Source: Sediminibacterium magnilacihabitans
GTDB lineage: Bacteria; Bacteroidota; Bacteroidia; Chitinophagales; Chitinophagaceae
Reading direction: 5' to 3'
Assembly: GCA_002973575.1 (NCBI GenBank)
Contig: PVEQ01000003.1
Location: 1 to 64,000 of the forward strand
Length of the DNA stretch: 64,000 nt
Under the pieces are notes generated by a model, which worked only from the letters and a program-made list of their open reading frames with translations, had not been told where the DNA came from and ran no database searches. The position numbers and the translations under genes were made by a program. Shown piece after piece: positions 44,501-54,052 of the stretch. The stretch's first letter is position 1. Each line of letters starts with the position of its first letter.

Positions 44501-45289
44501 GTGAAAAAGATCAGTCAGCCCTACCCTTCTTTCGGTGGCAAACCGGTGGAGACCAGCACTCATTTTTATATGCGGGTGAATGAAAGGCTGCGGCATAAAG
44601 ACAGGGCCATTACCATCTGGGATTATGAACGGCTGGTGTTGGAAGCTTTTCCGGAAATACACCGCGTTAAATGCCTGAATCATACCAAATACATCAACAA
44701 AGATTACAACGAAGTAGCGCCCGGACATGTTACAGTGATCACCATACCCGATCTCGTCAACCGCAATGACATCAACCCTTTGCGGCCCTATACCAATGCC
44801 GATACGCTTGACCAGGTAAAAGAATTCCTGCAAAAAAGGATATCATGTCATGTACAGTTGAATGTTTGCAATCCTGTTTTTGAAGATGTGTTGCTGGAGT
44901 TCAACCTGAAATTATTTTCCGGTTATGAATTCAGCTACTACAGCAATTTGCTGAAAGAAAACATCACTGCATTGCTCAGCCCATGGGCTTATGGTAAAGC
45001 AGATGATATACGCTTTGGCGGTAAAATAGAAAAATCGGTGCTCATCAATTTTATTGAAAGCCAGTATTACGTGGATTATATCACCGATGTAAAAATGTAT
45101 CACCTCACCGAAAACAACCAGGCAACACTTACAGATGAAGACGAGATAACGGCTTCCATGGCCATATCCATCCTGGTATCGGTGCCGGCAGACAAACACC
45201 TGGTGCATCAAATACCCGATGATACGGCAACAAACAAGATAACGATCTGTAAAGACGAGTATAACAAACTAACCCATGAAAAGGATTGA
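41564..45289 (+). CDS. Large eCIS baseplate J-like protein (Pvc11/Afp11-like)
   Basis: This 1241-residue protein is a baseplate-wedge component. The C-terminal third carries the baseplate J / gp6-type signature: FYMRVNERLRHKDRAITIWDYERLVLEAFPEIHRVKCLNHTKY, PGHVTVITIPDLVN, and a closing domain (FEDVLLEFNLKLFSGYEFSYYSNLLKENITALLSP). The first 900 residues are family-variable. They include a helical N-terminal part and beta-rich middle domains, and are long compared with PVC Pvc11. It has no signal peptide. It starts 6 bp after gp25 and ends 3 bp before the next baseplate gene. Confidence 0.88.
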   Translation: MSCDNKNPLQRNGTGQQQRMPEALKDGYVLVEERDYKEWIVFASQFAQWIKYFDNTNQSNGNWQSFFTSDISAVLGSTAIQDIDEYRRSFKEKFDVLRADKNKLKADLLKETFNGLFGGILTLCVAIDAAAAKLPDGNPLKETIQNLVRSRLQNEFTQLLAVYKGAAIASLVKETTYPGWFILNKQVKSPSHILTNDQLSAAWLNGAATLNDYYQAAGLAANTEIFGTGTEPWQKIHHAVNHNLFTGIFDQFLKAYTRIISDAEHLLLQTLSNWSSHAPHYTLFLTFLKLFKYAKAGINTLTQRHLDFYYKEVLSLVPRAEIPDHVHLVMELAKQTNEYMLAKGSLFKAGKDSLGKELFYALDKDTVFNKASIAALMNVYKGDADDKTGKINNKGRLFAAAIANSQDGKGAELKSLNKEWHPFFIKTYADGKLKSIDTPRAQVGFAVASHYLYLTEGERAIDLTMQFADGTYEDISETGAFECYATTDKGWYRIKTYEIFCNTNSSGKAYYTVHIMLNGNEPPITNYVAAVHGGSFNCNLPVVKVYLNQGDDMFYYYDSLSGLKIEDIKVSVSVGNSSTYSQSGLKQLSVANDAGLVDTSKPFQPFGALPKAGSSIFIGNKELFCKKNAAVVLNIEWKNLPANGTQIIFPAGTAPGAAFRHLAKGVWTKDLDTSIFNGSTAKVAVTNASGKAIPLADETIVDYADTYQPYNGSSNKGFLRLSLNNDLGNDAYQNQRIVYLVKLAKNPTITDQPPVAPYTPMISSLYASYTASTNSQLNKQDQAVYNERTARYFHLYPFGESEQHAYLNKNATLDFLPQFTHAEETKDHIADNGSFFIGLKDLKPQQSVNVLFQVMEGTSDPTLSVTGTLIHWSYLRNNQWKPFDEQSVVDQTRSLRQSGIISFQIPEDATLQHTMMPTGLIWLKASVSPPNKPAAVCKLLHVAAQAAAVSFTDQHNAPDFLNNALPANTISKLKDPVSDVKKISQPYPSFGGKPVETSTHFYMRVNERLRHKDRAITIWDYERLVLEAFPEIHRVKCLNHTKYINKDYNEVAPGHVTVITIPDLVNRNDINPLRPYTNADTLDQVKEFLQKRISCHVQLNVCNPVFEDVLLEFNLKLFSGYEFSYYSNLLKENITALLSPWAYGKADDIRFGGKIEKSVLINFIESQYYVDYITDVKMYHLTENNQATLTDEDEITASMAISILVSVPADKHLVHQIPDDTATNKITICKDEYNKLTHEKD

Positions 45290-45292
45290 GAC

Positions 45293-48292
45293 ATGGCAGA
45301 TTACACTACCATAGCAAAGAACCCAACACTTGAACCAGGCCAGGACTACCGGCTGCTGCGACAAGTGGGACTAGACTATATTGAATCACTGGGCAGTCAA
45401 TACTGGACAGATTACAATATCCATGACCCGGGCATTACCATACTCGAACTACTCTCCTATGCCATTACCGACCTGGGTTATCGCACCGCTTTGAACATCA
45501 AAGACCTGCTGGCGCCACCGCCGGGCGAAAAAATGGATCCTGCCGAACAGGCTTTCTTTACAGCGCGGGAGATATTAACGGTGAATCCCTGGACAGTAGC
45601 CGATTACCGAAAACTGCTCATTGATATTCCCGGCATCAAGAACGCCTGGCTGCAATGCATGTGTTGCCCGTGCGATGATATGTTTCTCTATGCCAACTGT
45701 AAAAAAAGTGCATTGCAATATGCCGCCACCGAGCATACCATCATTATAAAAGGCATGTACGATGTGCAATTGGAATTTGAAGATGACCTTGTACTGGGCG
45801 ATCTCAACAGTGGCAAAATATTGTATCCATTCAATATCGCGGCAAACAATGGAACGGCTACTATTGAAATGCGGTTGCCTTCCTACAAGGCGTTGATGAA
45901 AGACGCGGCTACTAAAACATTCCTCCTGGCATTGCAACACGAAGCGGGAATGACCATCCATGTACAATTCATTTCGGGCAACAAGAAAGACAACCTGAAC
46001 ATTCCGCAGGCCGATCTGTACAAAGGGTTGCGCAATCCTTTGTATGCAACGTTTACCATCATTAATGGTGGCAAATCGATGGTGATGCGGGATATTCCTT
46101 TCACCGTATGGTTGAACAGCGATGCTGATGGGAAAGCGCTGACCATTACCGATTTGCAAAATGCCATCAGCGATGCTACCAGCCAGGGCATCCTGAGAAA
46201 ATACATTGCTAAAATAGTATTGGCCGATACTGCATTACAGCAGGCTACCAATGCTTTACAGGCACATCGTAACCTCTGCGAAGATTTTTGCAGCATCGAT
46301 GCCGTTGAAACGGAAGATATTGCTATCTGCGCCGATCTCGATGTAACGCCAGATGCAGATATAGAGAAGATACTGGCAGAAGCTTATTACCAGATAGACC
46401 AATATTTCAGTCCGGATATACAATTCTTTTCCCTCAAGGAAATGCTGGCTGCGGGCTACGCAGTGGATACCATCTTCAATGGCCCTCCCCTCGGCAGCGG
46501 GTTTATTAAAGACGACCAATTAGCGTCTACCCAATTGAAAAAATCATTGTATACATCTGATATCATTGCCATATTGATGAATATCCCCGGCGTGCTGGCT
46601 GTAAGGAACCTGATCTTGTCGCCTTACGATAAAGATGGCAACCGGTTAAAAGGAGAACAATGGGTACTATCCGTAGATAAAGGATACCAGCCGCGTTTGT
46701 ATCTGACAGGCTCCAAGTTCCTGGTATTTAAAAATGGACTTCCCTTTTTACCCGATAAACTGGAATTGCAGGATACGTTGAAAGTGATAGAAGGCCATCA
46801 CCAGCGGCCCAAATTTGCAATTGGCGATAATGACTTACCTGTACCTCCGGGTCATTATTATGAGTTGGGAGATTATTACCCATTGCAATATTCACTGCCC
46901 GCCACCTATGGTGTGGGTTACCGGCAATTACCGGTCAACGTCTCTTTGCAACGCAAGGCGCAAGCCCAGCAGCTCAAAGCTTACCTGTTGTTCTTTGAAC
47001 AGTTATTGCTGAATTATCTTGAACAGTTGCGTCATGTAAGTGATCTTTTTTCTGTAGACCACCAGGTAAGCCGTACTTATTTCTCTAAAACGATCGGCAC
47101 CACCCTGGTAGACGGCATCGATGAAATATATACCATCGATGCTGCGAACCTGCAAGCGCTCTCGGAAACCGAACCGGTCTTCCTCAACAGGCGCAACCGT
47201 TTCCTCGATTACCTGATGGCCAGGTTCGGCGAACAGTTCAACGATTATGCGCTGATGTTGTATTCTTATACCGATAATAAAAAGATCGCCGACAAAATAC
47301 TCATCAATGATAAGATCGCTTTCATTGAACAAATACCTGTTACCGGCAGCAACAGGGCAAGAGCCTATAACTATAAAGACGCAGGCAATATCTGTAACGA
47401 TAACAATATTTCCGGATTGAAGAAAAGGATACAACAATTATTGGGTATCAAAGAGCTGGACGATTATATTGTCTTTGCCGAAGAAACCAATGCGCAGGGA
47501 AAAATAACCAGCCGGAAATGGCAACTCGAAGATGAGAACGGACTGGTGTATTTAATTGGCAAAACCGATTACAGCAGCGACTCCCGGGAAGATGCCGTAA
47601 ATAAAGCCAAAAAAGAAATCAATTCCTTCATCGGTTATCTCACAGATAAGAACAGTTACGATGTGCGAAAAAGCAAGCAGTGGGTACTTACGCTGCTGAA
47701 CGGCAAAAAAGAACCCATCGCAGAGAACCCCACCCCTTTCAGCAAAAAGGCCGATGGTGTAGCATATATCGATACTACCGTTGCTTTTGTGAACGATCTG
47801 CTACTGGCAGAGAAAATACTGGTGGTTGAACATCTGTTGTTGCGTCCAAGGAACAAGCCTGGTAAAGACTTCCCCAAAGGCGATCCTTTATTGTCAATCT
47901 GTATTCCACCCGATTGCAAACTCTGCGGCGAGGAAGACCCTTATTCTTTCCGCCTCACCATTGTAATGAACGGAGAGAAAGGACTGGCCAACTCCGGCAT
48001 CGAATTCAGGCGGTTTGCAGAAACCACCATCCGCATGGAAATACCCGCGCACCTGGGATTGAAGATATGCTGGGTAACAGGTAAACAATTGGATCAATTT
48101 GAAAAACTGTATTGCGCCTGGCAGAAAGCACTGGCAAAAGCAGCGCCCGACGCAAAAGACCTGCACCAGCAACTGAAAGACCTGTTGGATGAATTCTCCA
48201 ATTTAAAGAGCGTCTACCCCAAAGCCACGCTTCATGATTGTATTGATGGAGATGATCAGAACCGTGTTTATTTAAACCAGACCATCATTTAA
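45293..48292 (+). CDS. Large eCIS baseplate protein (Pvc12/Afp12-like)
   Basis: The 999-residue protein is the second wedge protein. It starts DYTTIAKNPTLEPGQDYRLLRQVGLDYIESLGSQYWTDYNIHDPGITILELLSYAITDLGYR, the conserved N-terminus of the family that includes Pvc12. The middle resembles baseplate J domains, and the end contains a cysteine-rich patch (SICIPPDCKLCGEEDPYSFR). It interacts with Pvc11 to form the hexagonal wedge ring. The next gene follows 11 bp after its stop. Confidence 0.85.
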   Translation: MADYTTIAKNPTLEPGQDYRLLRQVGLDYIESLGSQYWTDYNIHDPGITILELLSYAITDLGYRTALNIKDLLAPPPGEKMDPAEQAFFTAREILTVNPWTVADYRKLLIDIPGIKNAWLQCMCCPCDDMFLYANCKKSALQYAATEHTIIIKGMYDVQLEFEDDLVLGDLNSGKILYPFNIAANNGTATIEMRLPSYKALMKDAATKTFLLALQHEAGMTIHVQFISGNKKDNLNIPQADLYKGLRNPLYATFTIINGGKSMVMRDIPFTVWLNSDADGKALTITDLQNAISDATSQGILRKYIAKIVLADTALQQATNALQAHRNLCEDFCSIDAVETEDIAICADLDVTPDADIEKILAEAYYQIDQYFSPDIQFFSLKEMLAAGYAVDTIFNGPPLGSGFIKDDQLASTQLKKSLYTSDIIAILMNIPGVLAVRNLILSPYDKDGNRLKGEQWVLSVDKGYQPRLYLTGSKFLVFKNGLPFLPDKLELQDTLKVIEGHHQRPKFAIGDNDLPVPPGHYYELGDYYPLQYSLPATYGVGYRQLPVNVSLQRKAQAQQLKAYLLFFEQLLLNYLEQLRHVSDLFSVDHQVSRTYFSKTIGTTLVDGIDEIYTIDAANLQALSETEPVFLNRRNRFLDYLMARFGEQFNDYALMLYSYTDNKKIADKILINDKIAFIEQIPVTGSNRARAYNYKDAGNICNDNNISGLKKRIQQLLGIKELDDYIVFAEETNAQGKITSRKWQLEDENGLVYLIGKTDYSSDSREDAVNKAKKEINSFIGYLTDKNSYDVRKSKQWVLTLLNGKKEPIAENPTPFSKKADGVAYIDTTVAFVNDLLLAEKILVVEHLLLRPRNKPGKDFPKGDPLLSICIPPDCKLCGEEDPYSFRLTIVMNGEKGLANSGIEFRRFAETTIRMEIPAHLGLKICWVTGKQLDQFEKLYCAWQKALAKAAPDAKDLHQQLKDLLDEFSNLKSVYPKATLHDCIDGDDQNRVYLNQTII

Positions 48293-48303
48293 ACGAAATA
48301 GTT

Positions 48304-51300
48304 ATGCAGCAAACGCAATTCAACTATCCGGAATTTGTACCCGACCAATTGCTCACCTCCGGCAACCTGAATGAGCTGTTTGGTTACCTGGAAGAGCAGG
48401 AAAGGATCACCAGGACCAACCTGCTGGGTATTGGTATTGTATGCGGACTGGAAGTGAGAACAAATACTTCAGGTACCGAATTAACCATTACCAAAGGCTG
48501 TGGCGTCACATCAGACGGATACCTGGTTTCTTTTCCGGAAACCACGTACACGCAATACAAAGCCTATGATCCGGTCAAACAAAAATATTACGAGCGTTTT
48601 GTAGACATAAAGCCCGATGATAAGAGCAAAAAACTGTTCGACCTGGACGAGTTGGTGGAATCGGCGGTAGCAGAGAAAACCACGTCGCTCTCGGCTGCGT
48701 ACCTGGCCGATAAGGTAGTGTTGTTATATGTGGAGTTGTTGGAAGAGAACGCCAAGAACTGCAATCCCAATTCCTGCGACGACAAAGGGAAAGAAGTCAC
48801 CATTACGTTCAAACCCCTGCTGGTTAACAAAGCCGTGGCAGATAAATGGCTTAGCCAGCAAGCATCGGGAAGCACACCTGCTGCTTATCTCGCCCTGCCC
48901 ATATTAAAGATGCACCGGTTCAATATCATTGCTACCCAGTTGCGATCATCGGGGCAAGTGCTGGAAGAGTACCGTAAAATACTCAACCCTGCTTTTATCG
49001 ACAGCGTGCAAAATGCTTTCATTGAAACCTACAAGCTATTATCGCCATTGGTGAAAGATTTATATGGCACGAATCCTTTTGCCAAATTCTCGCAAGAGTT
49101 TGCCTTTTTACATACAACCATCAATCAAACAGAAGCGATCAACCTGCAATATTATTACGACCTGTTTTCCGATCTGGTGTTGGCTTATGAAGAACTCAGG
49201 GAAACAGGTATGGAGATCATCAGCATGTGTTCACCCGATCACAACCTATTCCGTTTACATTTATTGCTCGACCTGGCCATTCACGATGCAGGCGCCATTT
49301 CCAGTCAATACAGAACTTACTTCATCCCCTCCCCGATCCTCGGTTGTCATTGCAAACAAACCGTTCGTCTGCGCTGGTTGTTTAAAAGAATGGTATTGAT
49401 GCTGCAAAATTTTTTCATTTCATTATCTGTGAAAGGCGGTTTCGGCGCTTCCTGGAAACTGGAATATGAAATGCTGGTGAAAAGAAGCATCCATACCTCC
49501 ATACGCATTACACCCAGCAGGCTGGGTAATATAGAACTGGCAGAAAAATCCATCCCTTTTTATTACCAAGTGGCACAGGGAAAGGATAAGTTATACGAAG
49601 CATGGAGCCTGGAACGCAGCCAGGAAAGCAGCGCCCGGGAGATACTCTCCTATCATGCAGATGAATATGCAAACGACGACTATACCAAAAACCCTTTGCG
49701 TTACGACCTGGAGCCGTATAATTTTTTGCGGATAGAAGGACATATCGGGCAGCCTTACAAGACTGCACTGAGAACCATCCTGAGTATTCGTAACCAGTAT
49801 CGTCTTCCCTTCGATGTGATTGCTTTGAGTGCCGATATCAATTCATTGAAAACCTCGCTGGAATCATTGGGTAAGATGGATACCGTATCGAAACTCATTG
49901 AACAATACGCAGAGCAGTTACAATGCGATTGTGAATTCCAGGACCTGGAAGCTCTGTACGATACTTTATCGGCCGAGCTTACCTGCACCTTATGTAAGGA
50001 AGCAAAATATTACTACGACATCAGTATTACAAAAGCCGCAGCAGACGTGCAACCGGCTGCGCCCAAATTCCCGCTCCTGAAAAAATGCGATCCCTCTTTC
50101 AAAGTGAAGCCCGGTACCCTGGGTTATGAATTTGAACAATATTATGCCCGTACGGCAAAAATATCGGCGGCAGAGTATATGATGTACAGTTACGATAACA
50201 GGGCGATGTATGAAAATGCATACACACAATATTTTGCTTTGTTGCTGAGCATGGGTAAACTGACCGATACACTCACGCTTACGCTGGGAACTTTCAACCA
50301 GGCACATTTCGATACGGCGTATACTGCAATGCTTGCTACCGCTGAAAGGATCAGGGTACAGATCACCAATGCAGCAGGCGCCCTTTCTGCAGAAAGAGCC
50401 CAGACATTGGTGCACATCGATCAACTGATTGCTGTTTGCATACAGAAACAAATAGACACTTTATACAGGGATTACCTGTTGCGATGGGTATATGTGATGA
50501 TGCTCCAGAAGTTCGGCTATTTCATCCAATCACACCCTGGCATTCAACACAAAGCCGGTGTTCCGGTTGGGGGCACTTTCATCCTGGTTTATCATGAAAA
50601 GCCTATTGGGTACACGCCAATAGATATTGCAAAAGGAGAAGTGATGTTGGCAGAAAACGCCGGCATGCGAACCGCTGTTGAAAAAAAATATTCTGTTGCT
50701 ACGCATATAAAAGATTTGCTGGGCAATATTCCCATGGGATCGAGGTATATAGGAGGCAGCCGCAACATATACAAGACGCCGGTAAAAACAATAGAGAAAG
50801 AGCCGGTTGAAATGGCTCCGGATGAATTCAAGATCGCCACCGAAAAGCAACTGGAAGCCTTGCATACCTTGCTCGACACTACGCATGAAAAAGAAATCGA
50901 CCTCGACAAAGTATTATCAAACCTGGCCAACTATACGGTGATTGCAGATTTTTATCTTCCTTACCTCTGTTGCTCAGATTGTCCGCCTGTGTTGTTTACT
51001 GTAAACGAACTGGTTGTTCAACCTAAAATAAATGTTACACCCACTACTTTCTGTTCGGGTGACAGCAAAACCTATCCCATCGATAGCTCTCCAGCAGGTG
51101 GTGAAGTAACAGGCGAAGGTGTTACAAAAGACAACAATAACAAATACGGCTTTACTCCCAACGCCATTAAACTGGCTCCGGCAGATAAAGAGAAGCATAT
51201 TACACTCACGTATACCATCAATGAACAAACGGTCACAATAGCCGTAGATGTGTTCCAGCAACCGGTTGCCGCTTTTGATGTGAAGATAAATGGCACCAGC

Positions 51301-52545
51301 GCCAGCTTCATTAATAAGTCTTCTGCCTTTGCCGATAAATGGATCTGGGATTTCGGTAACGGCAAAACAGCTACGGAAAAAGAACCGGTCTTCAATTTTG
51401 GAACAGACGGCGATTATAATGTAAGTCTTATTGCAGTCAACGGCGCCTGCAATTCAGAGAAAGTCACTAAAAAAGTAACCATTACCACGCCCGATCTTAC
51501 CATCACCATTCCCAAAAACAGCTTCTGTGCAAATGATAAGCCGGTAGAAGTAACCGGTACGCCTGCCGGTGGAACGGTTAGTGGAGAAGGTATTACAAAG
51601 GATACCGCCGGTAAATTCATGTTCAATCCAGCCAATGTACTCTTGCAGGGAGCAGACCAGAAAAAACTAACGTTAACCTACGCAACTGCCGGTAAATCAA
51701 AAGGAACGGATGTAACCGTTTATGCAGAACCCAAAGCAAGTTTTGCTGTTACCAATGGCTCCACTCCTTCTCTGAAACTGTTCAGGAATACTTCTGTACC
51801 TGCTACCGGAACGGTGGCGTGGAATTTCGGCGATGGCAAAACTTCCAACGAAGCCAATCCTTCACATGATTTCCAGAAAGATGGATCTTATACCGTATCA
51901 CTTACTGTTTTAAATGGCTCCTGTGCCGCTACGGCTACGCAAACAGTTAAGATCGTGCTGCCTGTTGTAAAAACTTGTTATACGCTGAATAATGCGATCA
52001 CTGCATTCAATACATTGAATACCACCGAGAATGCGCGCCTGCTCGATCAGGCAACACAGAAAGCCTTTACCACAGCCATTGTGCCCTTCTTTAAAGACCT
52101 GAAAGGAATAGATGCAATGGGCGCACCCGATAAACAATTGAAAGCCTTTCAGCAAATGAATACGGTAACTTCCATGACCAACTGGATACGGATGTTGGTG
52201 ATACCTTATCTGGAACTTACGAACAGCAGGCTGCAGAATATGGAACTGGCAAGGATACTGACAGACATCGCTTTCTATATCGCCTGCATACAGCCGGCAG
52301 ATATGGATAAAGCACAAGTGCTTACCAATACCTATTTCACACAACTCAATGAGTACCTGGGCAGGGTAAATGCAGTCGCCAGGCAGTTTACAGCCGATCA
52401 GAAAAAACAATTGCAACCGGAATTCAACCTCTTCCTGAATGATGTGAAGGCAGAAGAGGAAAGAGTAACCACCAATAAAGAAACCACCGTTAAACCATTG
52501 TACACGCATATCCTGGCAGGATATATACCGCTATTGAGTATTTAA
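48304..52545 (+). CDS. Giant eCIS-associated protein with two tandem Ig-like/PKD modules (1413 aa)
   Basis: Residues 1-900 begin with FNYPEFVPDQLLTSGNLNELFGYLEEQERITRTNLLGIGIVCGLEV, a start I associate with Bacteroidota CIS loci but not with a named function. Residues 917-1215 hold a duplicated unit of about 157 residues. Each copy has an Ig-like strand set (FCSGDSKTYPIDSSPAGGEVTGEGVTKD and FCANDKPVEVTGTPAGGTVSGEGITKD) followed by a PKD fold (WIWDFGNGKT and VAWNFGDGKT). The remaining 200 residues are helical. It has no signal peptide, unlike most PKD proteins. By gene position (after the wedges, before the tape measure) it corresponds to the Pvc13 fibre, so a receptor-binding or particle-surface role is plausible. 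Confidence 0.7.
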   Translation: MQQTQFNYPEFVPDQLLTSGNLNELFGYLEEQERITRTNLLGIGIVCGLEVRTNTSGTELTITKGCGVTSDGYLVSFPETTYTQYKAYDPVKQKYYERFVDIKPDDKSKKLFDLDELVESAVAEKTTSLSAAYLADKVVLLYVELLEENAKNCNPNSCDDKGKEVTITFKPLLVNKAVADKWLSQQASGSTPAAYLALPILKMHRFNIIATQLRSSGQVLEEYRKILNPAFIDSVQNAFIETYKLLSPLVKDLYGTNPFAKFSQEFAFLHTTINQTEAINLQYYYDLFSDLVLAYEELRETGMEIISMCSPDHNLFRLHLLLDLAIHDAGAISSQYRTYFIPSPILGCHCKQTVRLRWLFKRMVLMLQNFFISLSVKGGFGASWKLEYEMLVKRSIHTSIRITPSRLGNIELAEKSIPFYYQVAQGKDKLYEAWSLERSQESSAREILSYHADEYANDDYTKNPLRYDLEPYNFLRIEGHIGQPYKTALRTILSIRNQYRLPFDVIALSADINSLKTSLESLGKMDTVSKLIEQYAEQLQCDCEFQDLEALYDTLSAELTCTLCKEAKYYYDISITKAAADVQPAAPKFPLLKKCDPSFKVKPGTLGYEFEQYYARTAKISAAEYMMYSYDNRAMYENAYTQYFALLLSMGKLTDTLTLTLGTFNQAHFDTAYTAMLATAERIRVQITNAAGALSAERAQTLVHIDQLIAVCIQKQIDTLYRDYLLRWVYVMMLQKFGYFIQSHPGIQHKAGVPVGGTFILVYHEKPIGYTPIDIAKGEVMLAENAGMRTAVEKKYSVATHIKDLLGNIPMGSRYIGGSRNIYKTPVKTIEKEPVEMAPDEFKIATEKQLEALHTLLDTTHEKEIDLDKVLSNLANYTVIADFYLPYLCCSDCPPVLFTVNELVVQPKINVTPTTFCSGDSKTYPIDSSPAGGEVTGEGVTKDNNNKYGFTPNAIKLAPADKEKHITLTYTINEQTVTIAVDVFQQPVAAFDVKINGTSASFINKSSAFADKWIWDFGNGKTATEKEPVFNFGTDGDYNVSLIAVNGACNSEKVTKKVTITTPDLTITIPKNSFCANDKPVEVTGTPAGGTVSGEGITKDTAGKFMFNPANVLLQGADQKKLTLTYATAGKSKGTDVTVYAEPKASFAVTNGSTPSLKLFRNTSVPATGTVAWNFGDGKTSNEANPSHDFQKDGSYTVSLTVLNGSCAATATQTVKIVLPVVKTCYTLNNAITAFNTLNTTENARLLDQATQKAFTTAIVPFFKDLKGIDAMGAPDKQLKAFQQMNTVTSMTNWIRMLVIPYLELTNSRLQNMELARILTDIAFYIACIQPADMDKAQVLTNTYFTQLNEYLGRVNAVARQFTADQKKQLQPEFNLFLNDVKAEEERVTTNKETTVKPLYTHILAGYIPLLSI

Positions 52546-52547
52546 CC

Positions 52548-54035
52548 ATGCATGCAGGCAAACATATCATCGGGAAACAGTTCCTCGACATCACATATAA
52601 CGGTAACACCGATGGTATTGCTTTGCAGCGAACAACGGAAAACATGTTGCGCAAGGAATTGTTGCCGCAGTTGGAGGCATTATTCGACCGTTATAGTCCA
52701 GATGATGAAATAATCTCTATCGACCGGTTGGCGTTGGAGTTCACACTTGATTCCAATGATATGGAGAACAACCTGGCACAACGGATCATCGAGGGACTCA
52801 ACGAAGCACTTGCCAGAAAGATAAAGGATAAAAGTGCGCGGCCAACACCTGCATCGAAATTTGTACAACTGCTGATCTTCTATCTCCGGAACGGATACCT
52901 GCCTTGGTGGAGCCATTTTACCGGAACAGGAAACTGGCATTCCTTTGTTCTGGAAAACCTTTCTGCTTCTTTACCGGCATACGAAAAAGGGCAATTGCAG
53001 GCAGTCATACAGGAAACACAGGCACGTCAAAGAGTGGCCGTACAGTTCCATGAAACGTATTTCTGGGAACTGATCAATATACTGTCTGGTTCACAAACAA
53101 TATTCAACGCATGGTATAATGATTTGCAGCATATCACCGAATGGATAGCACGTACAGATCAGCAACAATCATTTCGCGTTAATATCCGGTTATCTATATT
53201 GCAGTTCCTCTCTACTCCTTCGGGAGGAAGCAGCCAGTCACCTAATGCAATGAGCGAACAGTTGGCGAAAATAGTAAAAGCGCAATTGGAAGAAGTATTA
53301 CCAAAAGGCACCCTTCACAAAGAAATAGGTACGCTGAAACTACTTATTGATGAACTAAACAACAAGGATTTTAAAGCACTTATGACACAAGAACTGCGCA
53401 GGGAAAAAACAACATCATCCGGGTCAACATCTCAACAGGCAACTAATGCAGACAAGACGGAAACCGATACACAGCAAAAAGAACAACCTCCTGCCGCTGT
53501 CAATGCAACGCAGGATAATCAGCCTGTGCTATCCGAAGCTGACACCATTTACATCAACAATGCCGGTTTGGTAATCGTAGCGCCCTATCTTGGACGATTT
53601 TTCGATAAGCTCGGATTGTTGAATGATAACCAGATCAATAATGTGTCCAGGGCCATCACCCTGTTACAACATATCGTTACTGGTGAAAATGAGTTCGAAG
53701 AGTTTGAAGTGGTATTACCCAAACTCTTATGCGGCTTGAAGCCACAAGACCCCATTCCTCAGAAATACCAGCTTACAACAGCCGATAAGGAAGCTGCAGC
53801 TGAATTGTTGCAGGCGGTGATTACCAACTGGCAGGTATTGAAAAACACTTCAGTTGCAGGCTTGCGTGAATCCTTCCTGCAAAGAGAAGGCAAACTGAAC
53901 ATGGCAGGTGATCAATGGCGCCTGAAAGTGCAAACATCATCTTACGATATGCTACTGGATTACCTGCCCTGGAATATTAAAATGATCAAATTAGCCTGGA
54001 TGCAATCGTTGCTGGTGGTGGAATGGAATGACTGA
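52548..54035 (+). CDS. eCIS tape measure protein (Pvc14/Afp14-like)
   Basis: This 495-residue protein has the contractile-injection-system tape-measure signature near the N-terminus: HIIGKQFLDITYNGNTDGIALQRTTENMLRKELLPQLEALFDRYS, DRLALEFTLDSNDMENNLAQRIIEGLNEAL. It has a Gln/Thr/Ser-rich linker (about 285-330), then a second domain (NAGLVIVAPYLGRFFDKLGLLND) ending with SYDMLLDYLPWNIKMIKLAWMQSLLVVEW. Tape-measure proteins fill the tube during assembly and set its length. The product is short, suggesting a short particle. It starts 2 bp after the preceding stop. Confidence 0.87.
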   Translation: MHAGKHIIGKQFLDITYNGNTDGIALQRTTENMLRKELLPQLEALFDRYSPDDEIISIDRLALEFTLDSNDMENNLAQRIIEGLNEALARKIKDKSARPTPASKFVQLLIFYLRNGYLPWWSHFTGTGNWHSFVLENLSASLPAYEKGQLQAVIQETQARQRVAVQFHETYFWELINILSGSQTIFNAWYNDLQHITEWIARTDQQQSFRVNIRLSILQFLSTPSGGSSQSPNAMSEQLAKIVKAQLEEVLPKGTLHKEIGTLKLLIDELNNKDFKALMTQELRREKTTSSGSTSQQATNADKTETDTQQKEQPPAAVNATQDNQPVLSEADTIYINNAGLVIVAPYLGRFFDKLGLLNDNQINNVSRAITLLQHIVTGENEFEEFEVVLPKLLCGLKPQDPIPQKYQLTTADKEAAAELLQAVITNWQVLKNTSVAGLRESFLQREGKLNMAGDQWRLKVQTSSYDMLLDYLPWNIKMIKLAWMQSLLVVEWND

Positions 54036-54052
54036 TAAACTGTGTTGATCGT

